Of a stretch of DNA of 64,000 bases, positions 7,749 to 15,459 are shown one piece after another. Under the pieces are notes generated by a model. That model made no database searches and had not been told where the DNA came from. It was given only the letters and a program-made list of their open reading frames with translations. Numbering within the stretch: the stretch's first letter is position 1; every line of letters begins with the position of its first letter. The stretch is from Saccharibacillus kuerlensis DSM 22868 (GTDB taxonomy: Bacteria; Bacillota; Bacilli; Paenibacillales; Paenibacillaceae), in assembly GCF_000378145.1 (NCBI RefSeq), contig NZ_KB899284.1, positions 62,001-126,000 on the forward strand, read 5' to 3'. The translations under genes were made by a program, and so were the position numbers.

Positions 7749-9338
7749 TTACATATCTTGCTCTGATGGTATAAGACACACTTCTTCGAATGTACGATCT
7801 ATAACTTCTTGACTCGGTAATTCTGTTTCGTAACTTTTCCCTAAAATTACAAGCTGCTGAATAGTAGGATACTTGATACTTCTTAAGTCTGTAGCGTTAA
7901 CTTGAGTGTTTCCACTGAACTGCCTGAAGTACAAATCTACCAATGTAGAATTCAAGAAAAGCGATAATCCTTTTGCTAACGTCAAGTCTAAACCATTTCT
8001 ATTGATATGATAGTAGTTAACCTTGTTCTCAAATGCTACTAGATTAGAACCAGTTAAGCTTTCCTCGTAAACGGCTGCTACAACCCTTCTTTTTTCTTCC
8101 TTCGAAGTCATGCGTTTCACAAGCACATAGTTCCCACGTGGGCGAAGTTTAGACATTAATTTTTCGCTTATAAGGATAGAGTTATACTTTTTGACCTGTA
8201 CTTTCGGCCAAAGCACTTTTCCAATTCCTTGATTGAAGTGTTCGGGATAAATCAAAGGCACTGAATCAGGAGAAGGTTCTTTCAATAGCGTGCTCTTTTC
8301 CTCTCTGAAGTCAACGACTGGGCCTGTAGAGAGAGTTAATCCCAAATTCTCAAGAGTACAAGGAAGACCTTCTATAGCATTTTTTGTCGCAACATCAGAA
8401 ATATCTTTAATTAGTCGAATCGTGAGCAATGGATCGTCAGATAAAACGAGTTCTTCAAAGCGGATTTTGTTAGTTTCTATATTCTCGAAGTTCTTCGTCT
8501 GACTAAAAGTTAAAGTTACCTCGTATCCTGTTACTGGTTTCTTATTGATAAGATGGTAGATCACGTTTTCTTGTAAAACATTATCCTCTGCAAAGACCTT
8601 ACTTCTAGACTCAAAAAGATGAAAGTGATTAATCATAGTATCCTTCACTAGTTCTTCTCGAAACCTTTTAAAGTATTGTCCATTACAGAAGCTTCTAGGA
8701 GTGATTGCTACAAGCTCGCCATCCTTTAACAGCCATCTTTTAGAAAGAGCAACAAAAGCAGAGTAAAGATTAGTAACATCAAGATCGATTGAAGCCAATA
8801 ACTTTTTTTCTTTGGAATTACTGCTGAGTTTCTGGTAAGGAGGATTCAGGATTGCTAGGTCAAACTTACTTTTTGCTGTAGCTGATGGTAGCTTTTGAAC
8901 ACTACTGTGTATGAAATTCTCGTTCACTATTTTCCCAGTGAATTTAATATCAAAATCGGAACAAACTTGATGACAGATGGTTAGAGTTTCTTGCAAGGCA
9001 GCTGAAAGGCTCTTATCTATTTCAAATGCTTCCCAGTAAATTTCTTTAGGTTTTTCTTCCCAGCTACATATTTCTTTTATAACGGCGGCACCTAGAATAC
9101 CTGCACCAGCGCCTGCATCCAAAATTCTAATTTTTTTCTTTTTTCGTACTTGAAATAAACTTGCCATAAAAGCGGCGGTTACGATGTCCGTAAAAAACTG
9201 TTCAAGTCCTTCTTTATTTTTAGCGTCTAACTGCTGCCGAGCAGATTCAGAGATAGTAGAAAGCATATTTGAGAAATTCACTGGATACATGGATTCTTCT
9301 TTAAAAACAAGCACACCTTTTTCGATAATAAATCCCAT
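7749..9338 (-). CDS. N6-adenine DNA methyltransferase, BsuBI/PstI type
   Basis: A 529-residue class I SAM-dependent DNA methyltransferase of the type that modifies adenine in a palindromic site. The N-terminal GLEQFFTDIVTAAFMA is the motif X-like region, DAGAGAGILGAA (74-85) binds SAM, and NPPY (165-168) is the catalytic motif IV. The C-terminal 250 residues form the target recognition region. The ATG at 9338 follows AAGGAG by eight bases. It is divergent from a BsuBI/PstI-type endonuclease gene, so the two form a type II restriction-modification system; CTGCAG is the family's known target but cannot be read from sequence. The gene is markedly A/T-rich compared with the flanks, a sign of transfer. 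Confidence 0.88.
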   Translation of the reverse strand: MGFIIEKGVLVFKEESMYPVNFSNMLSTISESARQQLDAKNKEGLEQFFTDIVTAAFMASLFQVRKKKKIRILDAGAGAGILGAAVIKEICSWEEKPKEIYWEAFEIDKSLSAALQETLTICHQVCSDFDIKFTGKIVNENFIHSSVQKLPSATAKSKFDLAILNPPYQKLSSNSKEKKLLASIDLDVTNLYSAFVALSKRWLLKDGELVAITPRSFCNGQYFKRFREELVKDTMINHFHLFESRSKVFAEDNVLQENVIYHLINKKPVTGYEVTLTFSQTKNFENIETNKIRFEELVLSDDPLLTIRLIKDISDVATKNAIEGLPCTLENLGLTLSTGPVVDFREEKSTLLKEPSPDSVPLIYPEHFNQGIGKVLWPKVQVKKYNSILISEKLMSKLRPRGNYVLVKRMTSKEEKRRVVAAVYEESLTGSNLVAFENKVNYYHINRNGLDLTLAKGLSLFLNSTLVDLYFRQFSGNTQVNATDLRSIKYPTIQQLVILGKSYETELPSQEVIDRTFEEVCLIPSEQDM

Positions 9339-9395
9339 CAGAAAAACTCCTTAAGGCATAATTTTTTATTCTGCAATACTTCAGTTAAAAATTTC

Positions 9396-9424
9396 TTGAC
9401 GCAGAATACAACTGCAATTATATT
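9396..9424 (+). promoter_or_regulatory. Promoter of the restriction endonuclease gene
   Basis: TTGACG (9396-9401), a 17-base spacer and TATATT (9419-9424) precede the endonuclease start. A 7-bp inverted repeat, ATTCTGC (9369-9375) with GCAGAAT (9402-9408), spans the -35 box in the 127-base divergent interval. It could serve coordinated control of methyltransferase and endonuclease; no separate controller gene is seen. Confidence 0.65.
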
Positions 9425-9465
9425 AATAACTATCGGAACAACAATTGCATTCAGAGGTGAGGATT

Positions 9466-10395
9466 TTGAAAACAAATGTCCAAGAAATTTTGACGATTTT
9501 AGAAGGGATGGCATTCCCAAAACAGTACACAAATGAACTAACCGCTATCTGCATACTGGCACTACAAGATCGTACTCCACGGTCAGGTCTGATTAAAGGC
9601 CATACTTGCTTAGCTGAGGGAGCTAGAATAACGGATATCCTCAATTATGCTCGAAACGATCTAGGTAAGAATTATGCAGAAAACACTCGTGAGACCGTAA
9701 GGAAGAACAGCTTAAAACAATTAGTTGAATTCGGTTTGGTACATGTAAACAAAGACGATCCTAAGAGGTCCGTTAATTCTGGTAAAACCAATTATACCTT
9801 AGTAGAAGAGTTTAGCGAACTGTTACAACTACAAGGGAACCCTGAATTGTTGGCTCAAAAAATGCTTAATTTTGCAGATGAAATTACTTTGAATCGGCAA
9901 TCGTACTTAGCTGAGTTACAACAACACGACATAATGATTAATGTACCTTTTTCAGATACAATAATCCCTTATTCACCTGGTGACCATAACGTCATTGCTA
10001 AGCTTATAGTTGAAGAGATCTTTAAAGAAGATGACCGAGAGATACATTTGGCCTATCTAGGCGATACTAAAGATAAGAGTAAATTCTTGAATGGAGATCT
10101 TTTAAACCGTCTTGAGATCTCTATAGATCAGCATGCGAAGCTCCCAGACGTAATAGGAGTTGATTTGAATAAAGGAGAAGTATTTATCTTCGAGGCTGTA
10201 GCATCAAGTGGTCCAGTCGATACTTTGAGAAAGAAGGAGTTAGAGCTTCTTTTTGCACAGTGTCCATACCAGTTACGAATGGCTACTGTGTTTTTGAAGC
10301 GAAATGTGTTTCAGAAGTACTCTAATAATATAGCTCCTGATACTACAGTTTATGTGATTGAGAATCGGATGAAGATTTCGTACAAAGAGTATTGA
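9466..10395 (+). CDS. Type II restriction endonuclease, BsuBI/PstI family
   Basis: A 309-residue endonuclease. The C-terminal catalytic half contains LPDVIGVDLN (226-235) and FIFEAVASSGPVDTLRKKEL (240-259), the characteristic EAV-S-GPV signature of the BsuBI/PstI family. The N-terminal part (about 45-115) looks like a winged-helix domain. I choose the TTG at 9466 because AGGTGAGG lies five bases upstream; a TTG at 9445 is possible but has no such site. The next gene starts 26 bases after the stop. Low G+C as in the methyltransferase. It cuts unmodified DNA in the cytoplasm. Confidence 0.87.
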   Translation: MKTNVQEILTILEGMAFPKQYTNELTAICILALQDRTPRSGLIKGHTCLAEGARITDILNYARNDLGKNYAENTRETVRKNSLKQLVEFGLVHVNKDDPKRSVNSGKTNYTLVEEFSELLQLQGNPELLAQKMLNFADEITLNRQSYLAELQQHDIMINVPFSDTIIPYSPGDHNVIAKLIVEEIFKEDDREIHLAYLGDTKDKSKFLNGDLLNRLEISIDQHAKLPDVIGVDLNKGEVFIFEAVASSGPVDTLRKKELELLFAQCPYQLRMATVFLKRNVFQKYSNNIAPDTTVYVIENRMKISYKEY

Positions 10396-10421
10396 TACCA
10401 AAATTCAAAGGAGAATTAAAT

Positions 10422-12563
10422 TTGCGACTCTTAAATGTTACATTAAGCGGAATCAAGAAATACACTAAGCCTCAAAGTTTTAACTTTGAAGACAGCACTT
10501 CTATAAATACATTAAGTGGAAGGAATGGAGCAGGAAAAACTACTATTTTTGCAGCAGTCATGCAAGTTCAAAAAGCATTTTTCATTACTAGAATGCAAAA
10601 TGTAGTGACCAGTGCCGAATATGAGAAGTTATCTACAAAACTTGGGCAAGAATTGTATAACTCCTCATTTGAAAAGGGATCTTATATAGAAGTAACTTTC
10701 GAATTCGATAAAAAAGATAGAGCTTTGATTGCTCCTTCCAATGTTTTTGATGAAAACTTTAAATTGTATTGGCCTGAAGATTTAGAAGAGAATCATACTT
10801 GCAAAGTAACAGCTAAATTAAAAGTACATGGTATCCTCCAGAATACAGCTCAGTGGAGTATATTTCTCGACGACAGGGACAATGCAATTCTAGGCGCTTT
10901 TTGGAATCTCGAAAACCCCAGAAACGTAGTAGCTTTTATAAATTCTAGCAAAAATATCGTAGAGCAAGATGTCATGTTTGATAACTTAAAGTTAAGACCT
11001 AGTAGAAAGCCAGTTAATTCGATTTCAAGTGTTGTATATTTTGCAATTGAACCTGAAAGTGCTTTTGAAAAATTATACGAATTAATGGTGAATGACTATT
11101 TATATGAAAAGATGAACCCAGTAAACCGTAAAACTAGTTCACCAAGAAATGACATTTATTACCATGTCACAAAAGTTCTTTTTGATTATTTATCTCCACA
11201 TCTGATGCTTAAAAACTTATCTTTTGTTCAAAAAGAAGACCAGTTTGTTATAACAGCTCAGCAGCGAATTGTTGGTAAGTCTAGTGCCTACGATATGCGT
11301 GGTTTTAGTGCGGGAGAAAAGCTATTATGGTACTCATTACTTTTTATTAACTACACGAAAAGTATGGGAATATTAATAATTGATGAACCGGAAAATCACT
11401 TGCACGAAGAGTTGGCAAGCAAGTTAGTCGCGTTGTTGCAGGGTCTTGTTGAAGCAGAAGATTATAAAAAGTTTATTAATACGTTAGGAAATAGAAACAA
11501 TGTTAGATTGCCAAGCTTAGAAAAAGAACTTTTAAAAGAATATGTCTTTTTTAGACTAAGTCAAGTTTTTCTTCTTACTCATTCTAAAAGTTTGATTTAT
11601 CAGAATTTTACAAACGGAAAAAATTTCGCTTTACAAAATAATACAGTTTCGGTGATAGATTACGAGTCTTGCGAAAGAGTCCTTCGAGATATAGGACTTA
11701 GCTACGTAAACGATAAAGTTCTTTTTGTAGAAGGTCAAACTGATGTAGTACTTCTAGAAAAGGTAGTCGGACAATATAATATTAAAGTTAAAGAACTAGA
11801 TAATTGTAATGAAATCATAAAGGTGTTCAAGTCAGTAAAGCAGATTAAAGATTTATTGAAAGACCCTATTTTTGTATTTATGATCGACAGAGATACAAGA
11901 AGTAATGAGGAAATAGAGAAACTAAGAAATGAAGATGAAGAGTATTTTGAAAAGCACTTTATAATTCTTGACAAACATGAACTAGAAAATTACTATCTTG
12001 AGCCAAGTGTCTTAGAAGAAGCGTTAAAAACATTTGAGCATCCAACCGACCTGGTTTATCAAGCACCTAGCTTACAAAATATTGAAGAAATTATTTTTGA
12101 AGTAGCAAATTTGAAACTCGATGATACTAAAAGAAAATATTTGAACTACAACCTAAACAATACGATAGGGAAAATGAATAGTTTAATAAAGAGAAGAGAT
12201 TTAAAAGTGGACACAATACAGAATCATGAGCAGCACATTGAAGAGATATTGTCGGGGGAAAATTTTGAAAAGATCAAAAGGGAACTTATTGAACATTTTG
12301 AAGCTATGGAACAAAGTTTTTCTGAATCCAACTGGCGCAGTAATTGGCGAGAATTAATGGATGGAAAATCTGTTTATAGTTTAGTAATTAATAGGTTATC
12401 CCAAGGATGTCCTGGGGATGAAAACTCATTAAAAAGAAGAGTAACTGAAATATTGTTGTCTTCTAGAGACACGGAATTCAAGAGATTGACTAACCAAATT
12501 TTTAGAATGTTCAATATCGTAGAAGGTCCTATAAGAGATACAACTTTTGAGGAGACTATTTAA
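10422..12563 (+). CDS. AAA ATPase fused to a TOPRIM (DUF4435-like) nuclease domain; PARIS-like or OLD-like defence protein
   Basis: A 713-residue protein. N-terminal SMC/ABC-like ATPase: Walker A GRNGAGKT (33-40), signature SAGEK (296-300), Walker B ILIIDEPENHLH (317-328), and a THSK switch near 386-389. C-terminal TOPRIM domain: FVEGQTDVVLLEKV (E437 as catalytic acid), MIDRD (D489, D491) and KHELENYYLEP (518-528), which resembles the DUF4435 domain of AriB. ATPase plus DUF4435 is the make-up of the PARIS anti-phage system, usually two genes; OLD nucleases have a similar order. The start is TTG 10422 with AAAGGAGA eight bases upstream. It follows the endonuclease in one operon and has the same low G+C content. 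Role in phage defence is inferred. Confidence 0.75.
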   Translation: MRLLNVTLSGIKKYTKPQSFNFEDSTSINTLSGRNGAGKTTIFAAVMQVQKAFFITRMQNVVTSAEYEKLSTKLGQELYNSSFEKGSYIEVTFEFDKKDRALIAPSNVFDENFKLYWPEDLEENHTCKVTAKLKVHGILQNTAQWSIFLDDRDNAILGAFWNLENPRNVVAFINSSKNIVEQDVMFDNLKLRPSRKPVNSISSVVYFAIEPESAFEKLYELMVNDYLYEKMNPVNRKTSSPRNDIYYHVTKVLFDYLSPHLMLKNLSFVQKEDQFVITAQQRIVGKSSAYDMRGFSAGEKLLWYSLLFINYTKSMGILIIDEPENHLHEELASKLVALLQGLVEAEDYKKFINTLGNRNNVRLPSLEKELLKEYVFFRLSQVFLLTHSKSLIYQNFTNGKNFALQNNTVSVIDYESCERVLRDIGLSYVNDKVLFVEGQTDVVLLEKVVGQYNIKVKELDNCNEIIKVFKSVKQIKDLLKDPIFVFMIDRDTRSNEEIEKLRNEDEEYFEKHFIILDKHELENYYLEPSVLEEALKTFEHPTDLVYQAPSLQNIEEIIFEVANLKLDDTKRKYLNYNLNNTIGKMNSLIKRRDLKVDTIQNHEQHIEEILSGENFEKIKRELIEHFEAMEQSFSESNWRSNWRELMDGKSVYSLVINRLSQGCPGDENSLKRRVTEILLSSRDTEFKRLTNQIFRMFNIVEGPIRDTTFEETI

Positions 12564-12578
12564 ATAATCTATAATGTT

Positions 12579-12610
12579 AGAGAGCCCTTTAATTTTAAAG
12601 GCTCTCTTTT
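12579..12610 (+). terminator. Terminator of the defence operon
   Basis: AGAGAGCC (12579-12586) pairs with GGCTCTCT (12600-12607), with TTTAA/TTAAA extending the stem inward after one unpaired base; TTTT follows. Confidence 0.85.
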
Positions 12611-12698
12611 TAATTTTGGAATTTTATTGATTCTATACAATTCACCTGAAACTTTATATACTTGCTTGTCGTATAAAAAGTCAAAAGGAGGGTATGTC

Positions 12699-13121
12699 GT
12701 GTTTAATAAAAGAGGTTTCCAGAGGATAAAAAGAACTTTCAAGCAGGCAAAACCAGGTTTAACTAGGTGGGGATTCTTTTTGTCTACAGTGGCTTTTATT
12801 TTGACATACGTAGCTGAGCGAGTCTACTTAAACAATCCTCATGCATGGTATGACATTACAGGACGTGAAGATATTCTGCTCCTTGGCCTTGCATTAGTAT
12901 TTTCATTGGTGCATATGTACATAAAAATTAGCCTTTTGGCTTTTGAGTTGTATTTAGGTGTAGGGAACCCTAAGTTAACAATACTTAGCATACTTGCTCC
13001 ATTTATTTTCATTCTACATTCTTTATTTACCATGTCGCCTTTATATATTATGCCACTTTTAATGATTGTGTTGCTTCAGGTTTATAACTACTTTAGAGCT
13101 CAACCTCCAAAGCTAGCTTGA
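12699..13121 (+). CDS. Small multi-pass membrane protein, unknown
   Basis: A 140-residue protein with a basic N-terminal tail (about 25 residues) and four membrane helices (roughly 25-43, 60-84, 92-112 and 115-132). GTG at 12699 is chosen because AAAGGAGGG lies six bases upstream; the frame is open further up without a site. It is A/T-rich like the defence operon and lies just beyond that operon's terminator. It may be part of the same acquired block, for example as a membrane effector, but nothing in the sequence proves this. Confidence 0.6.
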   Translation: MFNKRGFQRIKRTFKQAKPGLTRWGFFLSTVAFILTYVAERVYLNNPHAWYDITGREDILLLGLALVFSLVHMYIKISLLAFELYLGVGNPKLTILSILAPFIFILHSLFTMSPLYIMPLLMIVLLQVYNYFRAQPPKLA

Positions 13122-13183
13122 AGATCCTCAAAATCTATTTTAAGAATCGTATGCTAGCATAAGTTTTATAATTTCTCTTTTAA

Positions 13184-13219
13184 AAATCAAAAGGCACCCA
13201 TTTGGGTGCCTTTTGATTT
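13184..13219. terminator. Strong bidirectional terminator
   Basis: AAATCAAAAGGCACCC pairs perfectly with GGGTGCCTTTTGATTT (13204-13219) around ATTT. The A and T runs inside the stem let it act on both strands. It closes the membrane protein gene. Confidence 0.85.
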
Positions 13220-13274
13220 CGCTCTGTAACTGATACGGTGAGCCCTACCATAAGTAGACACAATCTCCACAAAC

Positions 13275-13318
13275 CAATTGTACTCCTCAATCAGTGTTAC
13301 TCTGAAGAGCAGTAGAAC
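13275..13318 (-). repeat. Repeated remnant element, copy 1
   Basis: This 44-base stretch recurs with few changes at 24957-25001; the core ATCAGTGTTACTCTGAAGAG is identical. Read on the minus strand it encodes FRVTLIEEYNWFVE within an open frame of about 60 codons (roughly 13200-13380) that has no start codon. The other copy keeps FRVTL and YN but has a stop in place of Trp. It looks like the residue of a small coding sequence or mobile element that once existed twice. Confidence 0.5.
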
Positions 13319-13375
13319 TTCTTTTTCGTTCTTTGTACAGAAAGTCGTCGGGATTAGGGAAAATAGAGTCTGAAT

Positions 13376-13416
13376 AGAAAAGCCTACTTCCGATTTTTAC
13401 GGAAGTAGGCTTTTCT
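13376..13416. terminator. Terminator of the GNAT gene
   Basis: A perfect 17-bp stem (13376-13392 with 13400-13416) around a 7-base loop, with AAAA and TTTT at its outer ends. It lies directly after the stop of the minus-strand acetyltransferase gene. Confidence 0.85.
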
Positions 13417-13420
13417 AATC

Positions 13421-13972
13421 CTATTTTTTCATAACTTTTTCGAATTTAAAGAAGTCATCTTCGCCGGGGAAAGGACTCTCGTCGTTGTGACCGTGATCAG
13501 GCGAATGCGGGTCGGGATGATATTTATTGTAGAACTCTACGATATGGAATCCGCATTTGTTCACATAGAAATGAATATTTCGCTTTTCGAAATAAGGGGT
13601 TCCGGTTTCCCATAACACGGTGTCCGGATATTGGGCTTCGATTGCGTGCCAAGCGGCAAGACCGATACCGGAGCTATGATACTCTGGAGACACATAAAAA
13701 AAGTCGAGAGAATTATGATGAGTCTTGCTGTCGATCCGGACGATGGCACCTCCTACTTTATTGCCGTTTTGAATAATGTGGTGACCGACTGCACCGGGAG
13801 CATCCAAAGACGCTTCGATGTCGCTGTCAGGCGGGATTGGTTCATTTTCGTTTGTGCCGAACGTTTCGATGACGGAAATTGCAAAAGCTTCCTGTAATTT
13901 TTTTTTGAATTCCGGTAAATCGGATGTTTCCAGCGCTGCTAGAGTGATTTTTGCCGCTTTTTTTGTATTCAT
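13421..13972 (-). CDS. GNAT-family N-acetyltransferase
   Basis: A 183-residue GCN5-related acetyltransferase that would move an acetyl group from acetyl-CoA to an unknown amine. The acetyl-CoA loop is seen around SPEYHSSGIGLAAWHAIE, and the following strand WETGTPYFEKRNIHFYVNKCGF is the typical C-terminal motif B. The last 30 residues are His/Asp/Pro-rich (HPDPHSPDHGHND), which is unusual and might bind metal. A small hairpin, AGGGG-TAT-CCCCT (13977-13989), overlaps its ribosome binding site and could hide it. Confidence 0.85.
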   Translation of the reverse strand: MNTKKAAKITLAALETSDLPEFKKKLQEAFAISVIETFGTNENEPIPPDSDIEASLDAPGAVGHHIIQNGNKVGGAIVRIDSKTHHNSLDFFYVSPEYHSSGIGLAAWHAIEAQYPDTVLWETGTPYFEKRNIHFYVNKCGFHIVEFYNKYHPDPHSPDHGHNDESPFPGEDDFFKFEKVMKK

Positions 13973-14002
13973 GCTTAGGGGTATCCCCTTTCCTTAAATT
14001 TT

Positions 14003-15220
14003 TTACTGAACCGATTCTCCGACAGGAGGCGATATCGTTTTGGAATGTTCTTTTACTTTGCCGTAGGTCAGCTTACGCCATACAAATTCCATAGGCCCAT
14101 ACTTGAATCGTTTTAACCAGAACGTACTGAACAAAGTAAGAGCTAGGTATACGGCCAGAGCGATCGTCAATGTACCGATAGGCTGAATACGGTTGGCAAG
14201 GCCGAATCCGTACCCCAGCAGCAGAATCGTTCCAATGATCGAGTGCAGCAGATAACATGTCAACGACATCCGTCCAACTTTGGTGAAAATCATCAATACG
14301 CCTTGCAGTCGAGGAACATAGAGCAGCATCATCGCAAGGGTGCTCATATAGAACATGCTTCCGGTCAAGCCTCCATTTTGCATCAAGACGGAAGAAAACT
14401 CCATCGCTATATAATTATCGGAAGAAAGATGAACAGTGAATAACGAACTGCTTTCCGTAACGACAAAAGCGATTGTGCTGATGATCCAAATTTGCATCCA
14501 AAGCTGTCTTTTTGTGAACATCGCTTTAAAAAACTCCATTTTAACAAAATATACACCTAGCAAATACATGAGAAGCATGGAATATACAGTGGAGAAAGAA
14601 CTTAAAGACATTGCTTTCATATCCAACCATCTGGCCCCGATCGAGCTGAGGTAAGTGAGGCTGCTATTGTGACTGGATAGCACGAAGTCTGCGAAATTCG
14701 ACATTTCGGATGGTTGCGCGCTAATCGACTGGAATAAAAAGCTAATTACAGGAAACAAAAATTGAATAGCAATAAGCGCAATAATCCAGTGTAGCACTGT
14801 TTTGGGCTTGCACTTGTAGAAAGCGAGCAGTAAGAATCCGGTTAAGGCATAAAAAGCCAAAATGTCGCCGACCCAAACTAAAGTGATGTGCAAAAGGCCG
14901 AATCCTAGCAGAACAGTCAACCTACGGGCAAAAAGTTTGTTCGGATTTTTGACTCGCATTAAAGCACGATTCATAAAAATCATGAATCCGACGCCGAATA
15001 AGAAAGAAAACAACGTTACGAATTTTCCTTCGGCAAATTGGGAAACGAGATTACGAATAACATCGTTCGAACCCATCTCGAATCCTTTTGCGGAATCCAC
15101 CATTAAAAAATAATTGACGATAATAATGCCCAGCATGGCGAATCCGCGGACGATATCTAAAAAGTGTATCCGTTCCCGCAGACTCATAGGTTGCATAAGT
15201 TCTTCTTTTTGTGAGCTCAT
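14003..15220 (-). CDS. DUF418 (YeiB-type) integral membrane protein
   Basis: A 405-residue membrane protein with about ten helices. The N-terminal [20 protein letters not shown] is the hallmark of the DUF418/YeiB group, and the C-terminal part with [11 protein letters not shown] and [13 protein letters not shown] is the DUF418 domain proper. The biochemical role of the family is not established. AAAGGAG precedes the ATG. It is divergent from a sensor kinase/response regulator pair, and the shared interval holds two mirror-image copies of a 23-base sequence, so the two-component system probably controls it. Confidence 0.85.
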   Translation of the reverse strand: MSSQKEELMQPMSLRERIHFLDIVRGFAMLGIIIVNYFLMVDSAKGFEMGSNDVIRNLVSQFAEGKFVTLFSFLFGVGFMIFMNRALMRVKNPNKLFARRLTVLLGFGLLHITLVWVGDILAFYALTGFLLLAFYKCKPKTVLHWIIALIAIQFLFPVISFLFQSISAQPSEMSNFADFVLSSHNSSLTYLSSIGARWLDMKAMSLSSFSTVYSMLLMYLLGVYFVKMEFFKAMFTKRQLWMQIWIISTIAFVVTESSSLFTVHLSSDNYIAMEFSSVLMQNGGLTGSMFYMSTLAMMLLYVPRLQGVLMIFTKVGRMSLTCYLLHSIIGTILLLGYGFGLANRIQPIGTLTIALAVYLALTLFSTFWLKRFKYGPMEFVWRKLTYGKVKEHSKTISPPVGESVQ

Positions 15221-15307
15221 AGCAATGCTCCTTTTATTTTTAAATGTGCAATGATTTTAAGGTGTGAGGAGTGCTTGTCGTCGATCCTTACTCTCGATAA
15301 TATAAAG

Positions 15308-15417
15308 AGCAAATCTTAACGGTTTATGAAGGCTGAAGAAATAATTCAAATTCATTTTTATCAACTGGATATTTGCTTTCATAAACAATTAAGATTTGCT
15401 TTGTATCCTATTAATAT
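15308..15417. promoter_or_regulatory. Mirror-image operator pair between DUF418 gene and two-component system
   Basis: A 23-base sequence at 15308-15330 reappears in inverse orientation at 15378-15400, with only two differing positions in the middle (CG versus TT). Its halves read AGCAAATCTTAA and GTTTATGAA. On the plus side the copy ends 11 bases before a -10-like TAATAT (15412-15417); on the minus side the other copy is placed the same way before TATATTAT. The symmetry fits a response regulator binding at the -35 region of both divergent promoters. The likely binder is the adjacent OmpR-type regulator (inference). Confidence 0.65.
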
Positions 15418-15459
15418 AAAAGGGACGTAAGACCAAACTCAACGAGAAGAGGAAAGGAT

